A stretch of 64,000 bases of DNA from Allorhizobium pseudoryzae (GTDB lineage Bacteria > Pseudomonadota > Alphaproteobacteria > Rhizobiales > Rhizobiaceae), in the NCBI RefSeq assembly GCF_011046245.1, contig NZ_CP049244.1, forward strand, positions 124,001 to 188,000. The letters run 5' to 3'. The notes under the pieces are model-generated. The model made no database searches. It saw only the letters and a list, made by a program, of their open reading frames with translations, and was not told where the DNA came from. Below, one piece after another: positions 8,934 through 19,300 of this stretch (position 1 is the first letter of the stretch; each line of letters opens with the position of its first letter). Position numbers and translations under genes: made by a program.

Positions 8934-10439
8934 ATGACTACCCCCGAGACGTTGAAGGACCTGAACGAACGCCTGGATTTTGCCGGCCTGAATGAACCGG
9001 CGCGTCGTGTGCTTTCGGAGATGCAGCCACTGATCCGCCAGGCGATCGGACCTGCGCTGGATGACTTCTACGACAAGGCCAAGAAGCATCCGCACACAGC
9101 CTCCTTCTTCTCCTCTGCGGGGCACATTGCGCATGCAAAGGCACGACAGGAGCAGCATTGGGCAGCAATCGCGTCCGGGAAATACGACGCGAGCTATGTC
9201 GATGCCGTCTCAACGGTCGGCCGCACCCATGCGAGGCTCGGATTGGAGCCTCGCTGGTATATCGGCGGCTATACGCTGATCCTCGAAGGGATCATCAAAG
9301 CTGTTGTCGCGTCGGAACTCAAAGGCTTCCTGCACGCCAAAAAGGCAAAGACGGTTGAAGAGAAGATCTCCGCCGTCGTCAAGGCCGCCCTGATCGACAT
9401 GGATTATGCCATTTCCGTCTATCTCGACGAACTGGCCGCCGCCCGCAAGAAGATAGAGGATGAACGTCAGAAAGCGGCCCTTGAACAGGAAACGGCGCTT
9501 GCTGCCCTCGACAGGGCTCTGCGCAATCTGTCCGACCGCAATCTCAATTTCCGTATGACGGAGCAACTCTCGGACGGCTTCTCCCGGATCAAGTCGAACT
9601 ACAATGAATCGATCACCGAGTTGAACGGTGCGATGCTGGAAATTCGCGGCGCCGTGGCCCAGGTGCTGGCGGAAATCGGAAGCATCTCTGGTGCCACCGA
9701 CGACATGGCCAAACGCACGGAGCAGCAGGCCTCCGCGCTGGAGCAGACCGCAGCCGCGATCGAGGAGATCACGACGATTTCCGCGTCCGCCGCTCAGCGC
9801 ACGGCCGAAGTTCAGACGGTTGTGCGCGAATCCGCCGAGGAAGCGGTGCGTTCCGGCAAGGTCGTTGAAGAAGCGATCAGCGCCATGGGACAGATCGAAG
9901 GGTCGTCACAGAAGATGACCCAGATCATCGGCGCGATCGACGAAATTGCGTTCCAGACGAACCTCCTGGCCTTGAATGCCGGCGTCGAGGCGGCGCGTGC
10001 CGGCGAGCAGGGCAAGGGCTTTGCCGTCGTTGCTCAGGAGGTTCGCGAACTTGCCCAGCGTTCGGCTGCCGCGGCGAAGGAAATCAAGGAGCTGATCGAT
10101 CAGTCCGCCGCAGACGTCAATCGCGGCGTCGACCTCGTCAACCGCACAGGCAAGGCCCTGGTGACGATCGGCGACCGGGTCAACACCATCAGCGAACACA
10201 TCAGCTGGATCGCCCAGTCGGCGCGGGAACAGTCCTCCGGTATCGACGAGATCAATGCGGCGATCCGCAGCATCGACCAGATCACGCAGCGCAATGCCGC
10301 CCTGACGGAAGAAACCAACGCCTCGACGCAGAACCTTGCGGGGATCAGTTCCGGCCTCTCCGAACTGCTGTCCCGCTTCAAGACGTCGTCGTCACACGAG
10401 CAGGCCCGCCACGAGGATCGCGAGCGGCGGAGTGCCTGA
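8934..10439 (+). CDS. globin-coupled chemoreceptor (HemAT-like aerotaxis transducer)
   Basis: 501 residues. The N-terminal sensor globin (about 10-165) has the proximal heme ligand H75 in [10 protein letters not shown] and the WYIGGYTLI segment. A coiled-coil linker ([23 protein letters not shown]) leads into a methyl-accepting domain with the tip [23 protein letters not shown]. There is no transmembrane helix, so this is a cytoplasmic oxygen sensor that would steer the CheA pathway. ATG at 8934 is chosen because CTGGAG is six bases upstream; a TTG two codons earlier overlaps that site. The 210-base gap to the luxR-type gene contains both promoters. Confidence 0.93.
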   Translation: MTTPETLKDLNERLDFAGLNEPARRVLSEMQPLIRQAIGPALDDFYDKAKKHPHTASFFSSAGHIAHAKARQEQHWAAIASGKYDASYVDAVSTVGRTHARLGLEPRWYIGGYTLILEGIIKAVVASELKGFLHAKKAKTVEEKISAVVKAALIDMDYAISVYLDELAAARKKIEDERQKAALEQETALAALDRALRNLSDRNLNFRMTEQLSDGFSRIKSNYNESITELNGAMLEIRGAVAQVLAEIGSISGATDDMAKRTEQQASALEQTAAAIEEITTISASAAQRTAEVQTVVRESAEEAVRSGKVVEEAISAMGQIEGSSQKMTQIIGAIDEIAFQTNLLALNAGVEAARAGEQGKGFAVVAQEVRELAQRSAAAAKEIKELIDQSAADVNRGVDLVNRTGKALVTIGDRVNTISEHISWIAQSAREQSSGIDEINAAIRSIDQITQRNAALTEETNASTQNLAGISSGLSELLSRFKTSSSHEQARHEDRERRSA

Positions 10440-10447
10440 CGGCGCTT

Positions 10448-10486
10448 GCCAGCGTTTTAGATAGGCGCGCCCTCGGGCGCGCTGGC
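10448..10486 (+). terminator. possible terminator hairpin after the globin chemoreceptor
   Basis: GCCAGCG (10448-10454) can pair with CGCTGGC (10480-10486), enclosing an inner stem GCGCGCC/GGCGCGC with loop CTCG. No clear U-tract follows, so it may be a Rho-assisted or mRNA-end structure. The remaining bases to 10607 hold the promoter of the ABC importer. Confidence 0.4.
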
Positions 10487-10607
10487 ATTTGCGAGGTCCG
10501 AAAAAGCCCTTAATTCTTTCGGTCAGCGGTTGTCATAGTAGATCTTGGCCATAGTTACCGGGTGAGAAGACCGGTTCCCAACACGCCAAATCGAAAGGAT
10601 CCTTCCG

Positions 10608-12161
10608 ATGAAGAGGCTGTTTCGCAACGCGATCGCCGCTGCCGCCCTGACGCTGACCGCACCGTTGGCTCAGGCTCAAACGCCCCCGAACGTGCTGATC
10701 GTCGGGCAGATTGCCGAGCCGCAATCGCTCGATCCGCATGTCGCAACCGCGACCAATGACTTTCGTATTCTCGTCAACATCTATGACGGGCTGGTGCGCT
10801 TCAAAAGCGGCACCCTGCAGGTGGAACCGGCGCTTGCCGAAAGCTGGACCGTGTCCGACGATGGCAAGACCTACACCTTCAAGCTTCGGCAGGGCGTCAA
10901 GTTCCATGATGGAAGCAATTTTGACGCCGAAGCGGTGAAGTTCAACTTCGACCGCATGCTGGACGAGAACCATCCATTCTACAACACAGGGCCCTTCCCG
11001 CTCTCGTTCAACTTCGCAGCGGTGGATCAGGTCAATGTCGTTGATCCGCAGACCGTCGAGTTCAAGCTGAAGGAAGCGTTCGCGCCCTTCCTGTCCAACC
11101 TCGCCTATCCGACCGGTCTCATCGTCTCGCCCGCCGCCGTGCAGCAATACGGTAAGGATTTTGGCCGCCATCCGTCCGGAACGGGTCCGTTCAAATTCGT
11201 GGAATGGCAGTCGAACCAGCGCGTCGTGGCGGAGCGGAATGGCGACTACTGGAATGAGGCGCCGGCACTTGAGGCCGTTGTTTTCCGACCGATCACCGAT
11301 TCCAACACCCGCGTCGCCGAAATGATGGCCGGTGGCATCGACGTGATGGTGGAGGTTCCGCCGGACAATATTGCGACTTTCCAGAACGATCCGAATTTTG
11401 CCGTCAGCGAACAGGTCGGGCCGCATGTCTGGTTCAGCATTCTCAACACCAAGGAAGGCCCGTTCAAGGACAAGGCCGTCCGCCAGGCGGCAAACTATGC
11501 CGTCAACAAGAAGGGCCTCGTCGATAACGTGCTTCAGGGAACGGCGACGGTGTCCGCCGGGCCGATCGCACCGGCTTTCGACTGGGTGAAGTCTTCGGTC
11601 GAACCCTATCCGTATGATCCGGAGAAGGCAAAACAGCTGCTGGCGGATGCCAAGGTCGAGGATCCCAGCCTGACTTTCTACATCACCGAAGGCGGCTCCG
11701 GCATGCTGGATCCGGTGACCATGGGCGCCGCCATCCAGGCGGATCTCGAAGCGGTGGGCTTCAAGGTCAAGATCGAGACCTATGAGTGGAACAGCTTTCT
11801 CTCCCGCGTCAATACGGGTCTGGAAGGCAAGGCCGACATGGCCGAAATGGCCTGGATGACCAATGATCCGGACACCCTGCCCTATCTGGCGCTGCGCACC
11901 GCCGCCATGCCGGACAAGGGCGGCTTCAATTCGGGCTACTATTCCAACCCGGAGCTCGACACGATCCTGGAGAAGGCACGCACCTCGACCGATCAGGCAG
12001 AACGCGCCGCGTTGTACGGGCAAGTGCAGCAGATCGTCCATGACGATGCACCCTGGCTCTTCGTTGCCAACTGGAAGCAGAACGCGGTGACGCGCGCCAA
12101 TGTGCAAGGCTTCACGCTAGAATCCTCCTTCCTGCTGAATCTCCGACAGGTCAGCAAGTAA
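10608..12161 (+). CDS. ABC transporter substrate-binding protein, family 5 (peptide/opine/nickel type)
   Basis: 517 residues with a Sec signal peptide (MKRLFRNAIAAAALTLTAPLAQAQ, cleavage near residue 24). The mature part has the family-5 pattern: EPQSLDPH near the N-terminus, LAESWTVSDDGKTYTFKLRQGVKFHDG, and GTGPFKFVEW. It would bind a peptide, opine, glutathione-like or nickel ligand in the periplasm and deliver it to the permeases encoded immediately downstream. The specific ligand is not predictable. A hairpin in the following gap probably makes this product more abundant than the permeases. Confidence 0.9.
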   Translation: MKRLFRNAIAAAALTLTAPLAQAQTPPNVLIVGQIAEPQSLDPHVATATNDFRILVNIYDGLVRFKSGTLQVEPALAESWTVSDDGKTYTFKLRQGVKFHDGSNFDAEAVKFNFDRMLDENHPFYNTGPFPLSFNFAAVDQVNVVDPQTVEFKLKEAFAPFLSNLAYPTGLIVSPAAVQQYGKDFGRHPSGTGPFKFVEWQSNQRVVAERNGDYWNEAPALEAVVFRPITDSNTRVAEMMAGGIDVMVEVPPDNIATFQNDPNFAVSEQVGPHVWFSILNTKEGPFKDKAVRQAANYAVNKKGLVDNVLQGTATVSAGPIAPAFDWVKSSVEPYPYDPEKAKQLLADAKVEDPSLTFYITEGGSGMLDPVTMGAAIQADLEAVGFKVKIETYEWNSFLSRVNTGLEGKADMAEMAWMTNDPDTLPYLALRTAAMPDKGGFNSGYYSNPELDTILEKARTSTDQAERAALYGQVQQIVHDDAPWLFVANWKQNAVTRANVQGFTLESSFLLNLRQVSK

Positions 12162-12172
12162 GTGAAGATTGT

Positions 12173-12204
12173 CCGGAGGTAGTTCATCGCAGAGCCACCT
12201 CCGG
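12173..12204 (+). promoter_or_regulatory. intergenic mRNA hairpin between binding protein and permease genes
   Basis: Perfect 8-bp inverted repeat CCGGAGGT ... ACCTCCGG with a 16-base loop. Hairpins here commonly protect the binding-protein transcript or attenuate the downstream genes. Confidence 0.55.
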
Positions 12205-12223
12205 CAGATCCCGCTGGAGTGCC

Positions 12224-13171
12224 ATGACACGTTATATCGCCAAGCGCCTGCTCTCGGTCATCCCGGTCCTGTTCGGTCTGTCCATCATTGTTTTCCTGGT
12301 GATGGCGCTGATCCCGGGCGATCCCGCCACCGCCATTCTTGGCTCCTATGCGACGCCGGAAAATGTCGAGCGGATCAACCGTGATCTCGGTCTCGACAAG
12401 CCGCTGGTGCAGCAATACCTGATCTGGATCGGCAATGTGCTGCAGGGCGATCTCGGACGGTCCTACATTCTCAACCGACCGGTGCTTGCGGAGGTGAGTG
12501 AACGGTTCGGCGCAACACTGATTCTGGCGGGCACCTCGCTTGTGCTGTGCTCCATCATCGGGCTTCTCGCTGGCGTCGTCTCCGCTGTGCGCCAGTATGG
12601 CTGGGCCGATCGGATCATCACCTTTGTCGTGCTGGCCGGCATTTCGATGCCCTCCTTCTGGCTTGGCCTTCTGCTGATCCTCGGTTTTGCCGTGAACTGG
12701 CGGCTTCTGCCACCCAGCGGCATGTATGCCGTCTATGGCGGCGGCGACCTGCCGGATCTGCTGCGTCATCTCATTCTTCCGGCGCTGACCCTTTCCGTCG
12801 TTGCCGCCGGTGTCATTGCACGTCTCACCCGCGGCGCCATGCTGGAAGTGCTGCGGCAGGATTTCATCCGCACGGCGCGCGCCAAGGGCCTTTCCGAACG
12901 CAAGGTGGTCTACGGCCATGCCTTCCGGGCGGCCATCGTCGGCGTCATTCCGGTGATCGGCATCCAGGCCGGCTTCGTGCTGGGCGGCGCGGTCTATATC
13001 GAGACGGTTTTCCAGTGGCCGGGCATCGGCGCCATGCTGGTCAAGGCGATTTCGACCCGCGATATCCTGCTGGTCCAGGGCGGCGTTCTGGTGGTTGCCG
13101 CAAGCTATGTCCTCTTCAATCTCGCCGCCGATGTGGTGCAGACCCTGCTCGACCCGAGGATCCGCGCATGA
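12224..13171 (+). CDS. ABC transporter permease, DppB type
   Basis: 315 residues with about six membrane helices. It has the family N-terminus RYIAKRLLSVIPVLFGLSIIVF, the LIPGDPA loop and the EAA coupling motif region (RTARAKGLSERKVVYGHAFRAA). It forms half of the inner-membrane channel. Its stop codon overlaps the next start (ATGA at 13168), so translation is coupled. Confidence 0.93.
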   Translation: MTRYIAKRLLSVIPVLFGLSIIVFLVMALIPGDPATAILGSYATPENVERINRDLGLDKPLVQQYLIWIGNVLQGDLGRSYILNRPVLAEVSERFGATLILAGTSLVLCSIIGLLAGVVSAVRQYGWADRIITFVVLAGISMPSFWLGLLLILGFAVNWRLLPPSGMYAVYGGGDLPDLLRHLILPALTLSVVAAGVIARLTRGAMLEVLRQDFIRTARAKGLSERKVVYGHAFRAAIVGVIPVIGIQAGFVLGGAVYIETVFQWPGIGAMLVKAISTRDILLVQGGVLVVAASYVLFNLAADVVQTLLDPRIRA

Positions 13172-14973
13172 CGGACAGCTTTGTCGACCTTTCCACGCCC
13201 CCACAAGCAAGCCGCATGTCGCCGCTCAGGCTTCTCGTTCAGAGCCGGCTTGCCGCAGCGGGTCTTGTTCTGCTGATCCTGATCGGCCTCGTCATTCTCT
13301 TCGCGCCTCTCCTGCCGCTTGCAGATCCCAATGCCACGGCGCCTGCTCAACGTCTGCTCAGACCCTTCAGCGAGGGCCACCTTCTCGGCACAGACCAGCT
13401 GGGCCGCGACATCCTGAGCCGGCTGATCTGGGGCAGCCGCGTCTCGATTGCCGTCGGCTTTGCGGCGACACTGTTTGCCGCCATCATCGGATCGGCGATC
13501 GGCCTCGTCTCCGGCTATGCGGGCGGGCGTACCGACAATGTCCTGATGCGCGGCATCGACATGCTGATGGCCTTTCCCTACATCCTGCTGGCGCTTGCCA
13601 TCGTGGCAGCCCTCGGCCCTGGCCTGATGAACGCGCTCTATGCCATCGCGATCGTCAACATCCCCTTCTTTGCGAGAAACGTACGGGGTGTGACCCTTGG
13701 TCTTGCCCATCGTGAATTCGTCGATGCCGCCCGTCTCTCCGGCAAGAGCCCTCTCTCAATCCTCGCGACAGAAATCCTGCCAAACGTTCTGCCGGTCATC
13801 GTCATCACCATGTCCACCACCGCGGGATGGATGATCCTGGAAACTGCGGGCCTCAGCTTCCTCGGCCTTGGCGCGCAGCCGCCGCAGGCGGATCTCGGCT
13901 CCATGCTGGGAGAGGGTCGCGCGCAGCTCTTCACCGCGCCGCATGTCTCGATCGTGCCGGGCGTGATGATCTTCCTCATCGTGATCAGCCTGAACCTCGT
14001 TGGCGACGGCGTGCGCGATGCGCTCGATCCGCGGCTGAAATCCGGCGCGCTCGGCCGCCCCGGTCCGGTCACGGCCATTGCCAGGCACCGCAAGACGCAT
14101 GAAAGGCGTGAACAAGGTTCCGTCCTGTCGATCGACGGCCTGGATACCGGTTTCCAGAGGGGGGCGCACTATGTGCCGGCCGTACGCAATGTCTCCCTGT
14201 CCGTCTTGCCGGGCGAGTGCCTCGGCCTGATCGGCGAAAGCGGTTCGGGAAAAAGCGTGACGGCGCTGTCGGTGATGGGGCTCGTCGCCTCGCCGCCCGG
14301 CCTGATCCGCAACGGCTCCATTCATCTGGGTGATGAGGATGTGCTCTCCATGCCGGAGAACCGGCTGATTGCCTGCCGCGGCGCAAGGGTTGCCTATATC
14401 TTCCAGGACCCGCTGACGACACTGCACCCCACCTACACCATCGGCCAGCAGGTGGCCGAAGCCATTGCCGCGCATCAGTCGCTCGGACGCACCGAGCTGA
14501 GGGAGCGCGCCATTGCGCTTCTGGAAAAGGTGCAGATCCCCGATGCCCGTGCACGAGCCGACCACTATCCGCACCAGCTCTCCGGCGGCCAGCGCCAGCG
14601 GGTCGGCATCGCCATGGCGCTCGCCAATGACCCGGACGTGATCATCGCCGACGAACCGACAACGGCGCTCGATGTCACCGTGCAGGCCGATATCCTGAAA
14701 CTTCTCAAGGACCTGCAGCGCGAGCGGCAGATGGCTCTTCTCTTCATCACCCATGATTTCGGCGTGGTCTCCGAGATCTGCGACCGGGTGGCGGTAATGA
14801 AGGATGGTGAGATCGTCGAGACGGGCGAAACAAAAACCGTTCTGAACCGGCCGCAGCACGCCTACACGAAACGGCTGATCGCCTGCGTGCCGGAAATCGG
14901 CGAGGGCCGCCGGTTTCTGCGCCGCGTCGCAAGCCTGTTCGACGGATCTTCGGCAAAGGATGGCGCAGCATGA
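13168..14973 (+). CDS. fused ABC permease (DppC type) and ATP-binding protein (DppD type)
   Basis: 601 residues in one frame. Residues 1-290 are a DppC-like permease (LGTDQLGRDILSRLIWGSRVS, EAA segment FVDAARLSGKSPLSILATEILPN). After a short charged linker (ARHRKTHERREQ), residues 310-601 are an ABC ATPase with Walker A GESGSGKS at 356, Q-loop FQDPLTTLHPTY, signature LSGGQRQ near 471, Walker B VIIADEPTTALD and switch HDFGVVSEI. Permease and ATPase are normally separate genes. I find no stop or restart between them, so this is a true fusion; similar fusions exist in other proteobacteria. It starts inside the previous stop. Confidence 0.92.
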   Translation: MTDSFVDLSTPPQASRMSPLRLLVQSRLAAAGLVLLILIGLVILFAPLLPLADPNATAPAQRLLRPFSEGHLLGTDQLGRDILSRLIWGSRVSIAVGFAATLFAAIIGSAIGLVSGYAGGRTDNVLMRGIDMLMAFPYILLALAIVAALGPGLMNALYAIAIVNIPFFARNVRGVTLGLAHREFVDAARLSGKSPLSILATEILPNVLPVIVITMSTTAGWMILETAGLSFLGLGAQPPQADLGSMLGEGRAQLFTAPHVSIVPGVMIFLIVISLNLVGDGVRDALDPRLKSGALGRPGPVTAIARHRKTHERREQGSVLSIDGLDTGFQRGAHYVPAVRNVSLSVLPGECLGLIGESGSGKSVTALSVMGLVASPPGLIRNGSIHLGDEDVLSMPENRLIACRGARVAYIFQDPLTTLHPTYTIGQQVAEAIAAHQSLGRTELRERAIALLEKVQIPDARARADHYPHQLSGGQRQRVGIAMALANDPDVIIADEPTTALDVTVQADILKLLKDLQRERQMALLFITHDFGVVSEICDRVAVMKDGEIVETGETKTVLNRPQHAYTKRLIACVPEIGEGRRFLRRVASLFDGSSAKDGAA

Positions 14974-15764
14974 GCGAAACTGCCATTCAGGTCCGCGACC
15001 TGACAAAGACATTCGGTGGAAAATCGCGGCTGTTTGGCGGCGCCTCGCATGAGGTGAAGGCGCTGACCAAGATCTCGATCGATCTGAAGAAGGGCGAAAC
15101 GCTCGCCGTCGTCGGCGAAAGCGGTTCGGGAAAAAGCACGCTCGCCCGCATTCTCGTCGGGCTGGACACACCGACCTCCGGCATGATCGAGATCGCTGGC
15201 CAGACGGCGGAGGCGTTGCGCAAGGAAGGGCCGAAAGCCTTTGGCAAAACCGTGCAATACGTGTTTCAGGATCCGGTTGCTTCGCTCAATCCGCGCAAGA
15301 CGATCGCGCAGATCCTCGACACACCGCTTGCCCTGCTTGCCGGTTACGCGAGCGCGGAGCGGAAACGGCGCATGCGCGAACTGATGCACGCCGTGGACAT
15401 GCCCGAGGAGGCGCTCGAGCGCTATCCGCATGAAATGTCCGGCGGTCAGGCGCAGCGCATGGCGATTGCCAGAGCGCTCGCGGCAGAGCCGGAGATTCTC
15501 GTGCTGGACGAACCGGTGAGCGCGCTCGACGTGTCGGTCCAGGCGCAGGTCCTGCTTCTCTTGCAAAAGCTGAAGGACGACCTCGGCCTCAGCTACCTGT
15601 TCATCAGCCATGACCTTGCCGTCGTCGAGGCGATTGCCGATCGGGTAGCGGTGATGCATTTCGGCGAGATCGTCGAACTGGAAGAGGCAGGGCGGCTGTT
15701 TCGCGAGCCCGTGCACCCCTATACCCAGAAGCTCATTCGCAGTGCCCCGCGGATTGCCCGCTGA
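14970..15764 (+). CDS. ABC transporter ATP-binding protein, DppF type
   Basis: 264 residues with Walker A GESGSGKST, Q-loop FQDPVASLNPRKT, signature MSGGQAQRMAIARAL, Walker B ILVLDEPVSALD and the C-terminal HPYTQKLIRSAP found in oligopeptide ATPases. It is the second, unfused nucleotide-binding subunit of this importer. ATGA overlap with the fusion gene. It ends three bases before the stop of the converging gene. Confidence 0.93.
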   Translation: MSETAIQVRDLTKTFGGKSRLFGGASHEVKALTKISIDLKKGETLAVVGESGSGKSTLARILVGLDTPTSGMIEIAGQTAEALRKEGPKAFGKTVQYVFQDPVASLNPRKTIAQILDTPLALLAGYASAERKRRMRELMHAVDMPEEALERYPHEMSGGQAQRMAIARALAAEPEILVLDEPVSALDVSVQAQVLLLLQKLKDDLGLSYLFISHDLAVVEAIADRVAVMHFGEIVELEEAGRLFREPVHPYTQKLIRSAPRIAR

Positions 15765-15767
15765 TCC

Positions 15768-16265
15768 TCAGAGAAATTCGAGCGTGATCAGGGTGAGCAC
15801 GAGGTAGCGGCTCATCTTCGAGATCGTGATGAGGATGACGAACGTCACCAGCGGCACGCGCAGGACGCCGGCCATGATGGTCAGCGCATCGCCAATCACC
15901 GGCAGCCAGGCGGCCAGCAGCGACCACTTGCCATAACGATTGTACCAGGCTTCGGCCTTGACCAGCTTGTCTTCCGAGACCGGAAACCAGCGCTTGTGGC
16001 GAAAGCGGTCAATGCCGCGGCCGAGCCCCCAGTTGACCACCGAGCCGCTGACATTGCCGATGCCGGCGGCGAGCAGCAGCGCCCACACGGGATAGTGCCC
16101 GCTCAGGATCAGCCCGACCAGCACGGCCTCGGATTGCGCCGGAAAAATGGTGGCCGCCACGAAGGCGATGCCACACAGACCGAGATAGACGAGGATATCG
16201 GGAGGCAAGGTGAGACAGGATCCGCCTTTGGAGACTGCGGGCCCATGCCCGCTTGCGACCTCCAT
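15768..16265 (-). CDS. YqaA/DedA-like membrane protein
   Basis: Up to 165 residues with four hydrophobic segments (DILVYLGLCGIAFVAATIFP, VWALLLAAGIGNVSGSVVNW, KWSLLAAWLPVIGDALTIMAG, LVTFVILITISKMSRYLVL). It has the family features FPAQSEAVL and the small-residue-rich GIGNVSGSVVNWGLGR. This family belongs to the DedA/VTT superfamily of lipid-flipping or membrane-homeostasis proteins. The start is uncertain: ATG at 16265 has no ribosome site, and a TTG at 16208 is an alternative that removes 19 polar residues. Confidence 0.8.
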   Translation of the reverse strand: MEVASGHGPAVSKGGSCLTLPPDILVYLGLCGIAFVAATIFPAQSEAVLVGLILSGHYPVWALLLAAGIGNVSGSVVNWGLGRGIDRFRHKRWFPVSEDKLVKAEAWYNRYGKWSLLAAWLPVIGDALTIMAGVLRVPLVTFVILITISKMSRYLVLTLITLEFL

Positions 16266-16312
16266 AGCGCCAGTCGGCGGGCGTTCACAAGCCGCCGACC
16301 ATCACGATACGA

Positions 16313-19300
16313 TCAATGCTGATCGATTTTCGCCTCCCGCACCGACCGTGCGGCGCGCTCCAGTTCAGCCCAATCCGCTTTCTGTGGTGCAAAGCGCGCC
16401 CGGAGATAGGCGGTCAGTTCCGCGACCTGACGATCCGAAAGACTGTCGGCAAAAGCCGGCATCGACATCACCTCCGCATCCGCCGTGTGACGGGCGGCAA
16501 GGCTTGCCGGTGCATCGGCGCCGCGGAAGATGGCATTCAGCACATTCGTTGGCTTATCGCTGTGCAGATTGCTGTTGAGGGCGAGGTTCACCAGCGGCGT
16601 CCCGCCCGCATGGCAAGATACACAGGCTCCCTCGAAGATCCGCGCGCCTTCTGGATAGGCCAGCCGGGCTGCATCGGCAGCGGCATCTGAATCCAGAATT
16701 GCGGTTTGGCGCTGAGACGCGGCGGTCTCCGAAGAGACGGACGGCGAGAGGTCTGCAAGATAGGTCGCCATGGCGGCGATATCCGCATCCGGCAGCGCCG
16801 AGAGCGAGCGGACGACCTCCGCCATCGGGCCCACCGCACTCCCGTGATCGGCGGCATGGCCATGCCGGAGATAGTCGAAGAAGGCGCTTTGCGTCCAGGC
16901 AACCGGCCCAGCCCGCGCAGCGTTCAGCGCCGGCGCCTCATACCCATCGGCAAAGCCACCGGCGAGGTGTGCGGCTCCCTGCCGTTCGGCGCCGAGCGCA
17001 TTGCGGTCACTATGGCAGGCGGAACAGTGGCCGAGGCTCTCGACCAGATAGGCGCCACGGTTCCAGACCTCGCCCTTCACCGGATCGAAGGGGACCTTCG
17101 CCGCATCAAGATAAAGCCCGTTCCAGCCCGCCATCAACGGCCGGATGTTGAACGGCGCCTTGAGCTGCGTTTCCGGCGCCGCGGAGGCAGCGGCGGGCGA
17201 TGCCATCAGATAGGCATAGAGATCCTGCAGGTCACCGTCACTCGCATGCCGAAAGGCCGTGTAGGGATGCACCGGGTAGAGATGCGAGCCATCTTGGGAA
17301 ATCCCCTCCCGCATCGCCCGCTCGAAGGCCGCATAGGACCAGGAGCCGATGCCGTGGCTGGCGTCCGGCGAGATGTTGGCCGCATAAACCGTGCCGAAGG
17401 GTGTCTCGAACGCACGCCCGCCGCCGAGCGCTGCAGAGTTTACATCGGTGTGACAGGTATTGCAGCCGCCAACCGCGGCAACCAGCCGACCCCGCTCGAT
17501 GCTGGCGGCACTGAAGAGGGCCGGGTCCGGTCGCTGGATGGCGGCGATCGTCGGCCGCCAGGGGGAAAAGGTCGCCAGGCCCCCGAGGGCGATCCCGGCA
17601 ATCCCCGCAAACCCGAGACCGAAGCGGAACAGTCGCTTGCCGCTCTCCTTCCGCCGCTCGCGTTTTACCTGCCGCTCCTGTCCATTCAGCCCCGCCAGCA
17701 CCCGGTCGGGCGTCAGCGGCAATTCGCGAAACCGGACACCCGTCGCATCATAGATCGCGTTGACGATCGCGGCGGCACTGGGGACCGAGGCCGATTCCCC
17801 GACGCCGAGCGGCGGCTCGTCCGGCCGCGGGATCATCAGCACGTCGATATCCGGCACCTCCTCGAAGGTGAGGATCGGGTAGCCGCCCCATTCCACGCTC
17901 TCGACCGCCGTCTGCGTGAAGCGGACCTTCTCTTTCAGCACCCGGCTGACGGACTGGATGACATTGCCGTGGATCTGGTGGCGCACGCCCTCCGGGTTGA
18001 TCATCAGCCCGGAATCCTGGCCGACCGTCACCTTGGTCACGGCCACTTCGCCGGTACGGCGGTTGACGGCCACATCCGCCACCCAGGCAGACCAGGCCGC
18101 CGGCACGCCGGGGAACTTGCCGTGAATATAGACCGCATAGGCAAAACCGCGGCCATAGAGGAGATCGCCCTCGCCGCCTTCACTGCCAAAGCGGGTGCGG
18201 GGCTGCCAATCCGCCTTGTCCGCCACGGCGCGGACGAGATCGGACGCTCTCGGATCGGTTAGGTAACGCAGGCGGTATTCGACGGGATCGACGCCGGCGG
18301 CAGCCGCCAGTTCATCGAAGAAGCACTCATGCGCAAAGGTGTTCGGCATCGCCGAGACGCCGCGAAACCACGAGGCCCGCGCGATCGGCGGCATGTCATG
18401 CACGGCAATGCGCATATTGCTGACCGCATAGGGCGGAATGGCGGTGCGATCCCCCATCTCCACCGTCTCGTTTCCGGAAACCTTGCCCGTCAGCACCAGC
18501 GCCAGCGTCGGCGAGAGGTTGGACGGATAGCGCGTCTCGAAATCATAGGCGATCGGCCCGCCCTCGAGATCGAGCCCACCGCGCACATCGACCACCTGGG
18601 CGGCCCCTTTCGGCTCCCAGCCGTGTTCCTGTTCGCGGGTCAGCTGCACACGCACCGGTCGGCCGACAGCGCGCGACAGGAGGGCGGCATCCGCCGTTAC
18701 GTCGTCGGCGCAATTGCGGCCGTAACAGCCGGCCGCTTCATAGCGTTCGACAACGATCCTCTCCTCCGGCATCTCCAGGAGGAGTGCCAGATCGCGGCGC
18801 ATGAAATGCGGGTTCTGCGTGCCGGACCAGACAACAAGTTGGTCTTCGCGCCAGTCGGCCACCGCACAGGACGGGCCGATCGACCCGTGCATCTGGTAGG
18901 GCCAGACATAGCTACGCTCCATGCGCGGCGAAGCCGAGGACAGCGCCCGCTCGATATCGCCCTCATTGCGCAGGATGCGGGTCTTGGCCGGATTGGCGCG
19001 CAGCGCCTCCTCGAATTCGTTCAGGTCTGGTCGGGCTGGGGGTTCACGCCACACCACCTTCAGACGCCGTGCCGCGAGCGCCGCCTGTTCCTCGCGGGTG
19101 GCAACCACGCCGATGAAATCGCCGATGGCAATGACGCCGACCAGTCCGTCGATCTCGGCAACCGACGCTTCATCGATGGCGATCAGGCTGTTGCCGACCC
19201 CCTCTCCGTGATCGTAGCCGACATAGGGCGGGCGGATGACCCGACCGTGCAGCATGCCCGGAACCCGCACGTCATGCACATAGGTCCAGTCGCCACGCGC

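Noticed and set aside
10533..12107. Minus-strand open frame opposite the substrate-binding protein gene
   Set aside because: Antisense shadow; the plus-strand product has a signal peptide and family-5 motifs.
12547..13167. Upstream extension of the permease-ATPase frame
   Set aside because: The frame is open back into the previous permease gene by chance; the ATG at 13168 overlaps that gene's stop and begins the permease homology.
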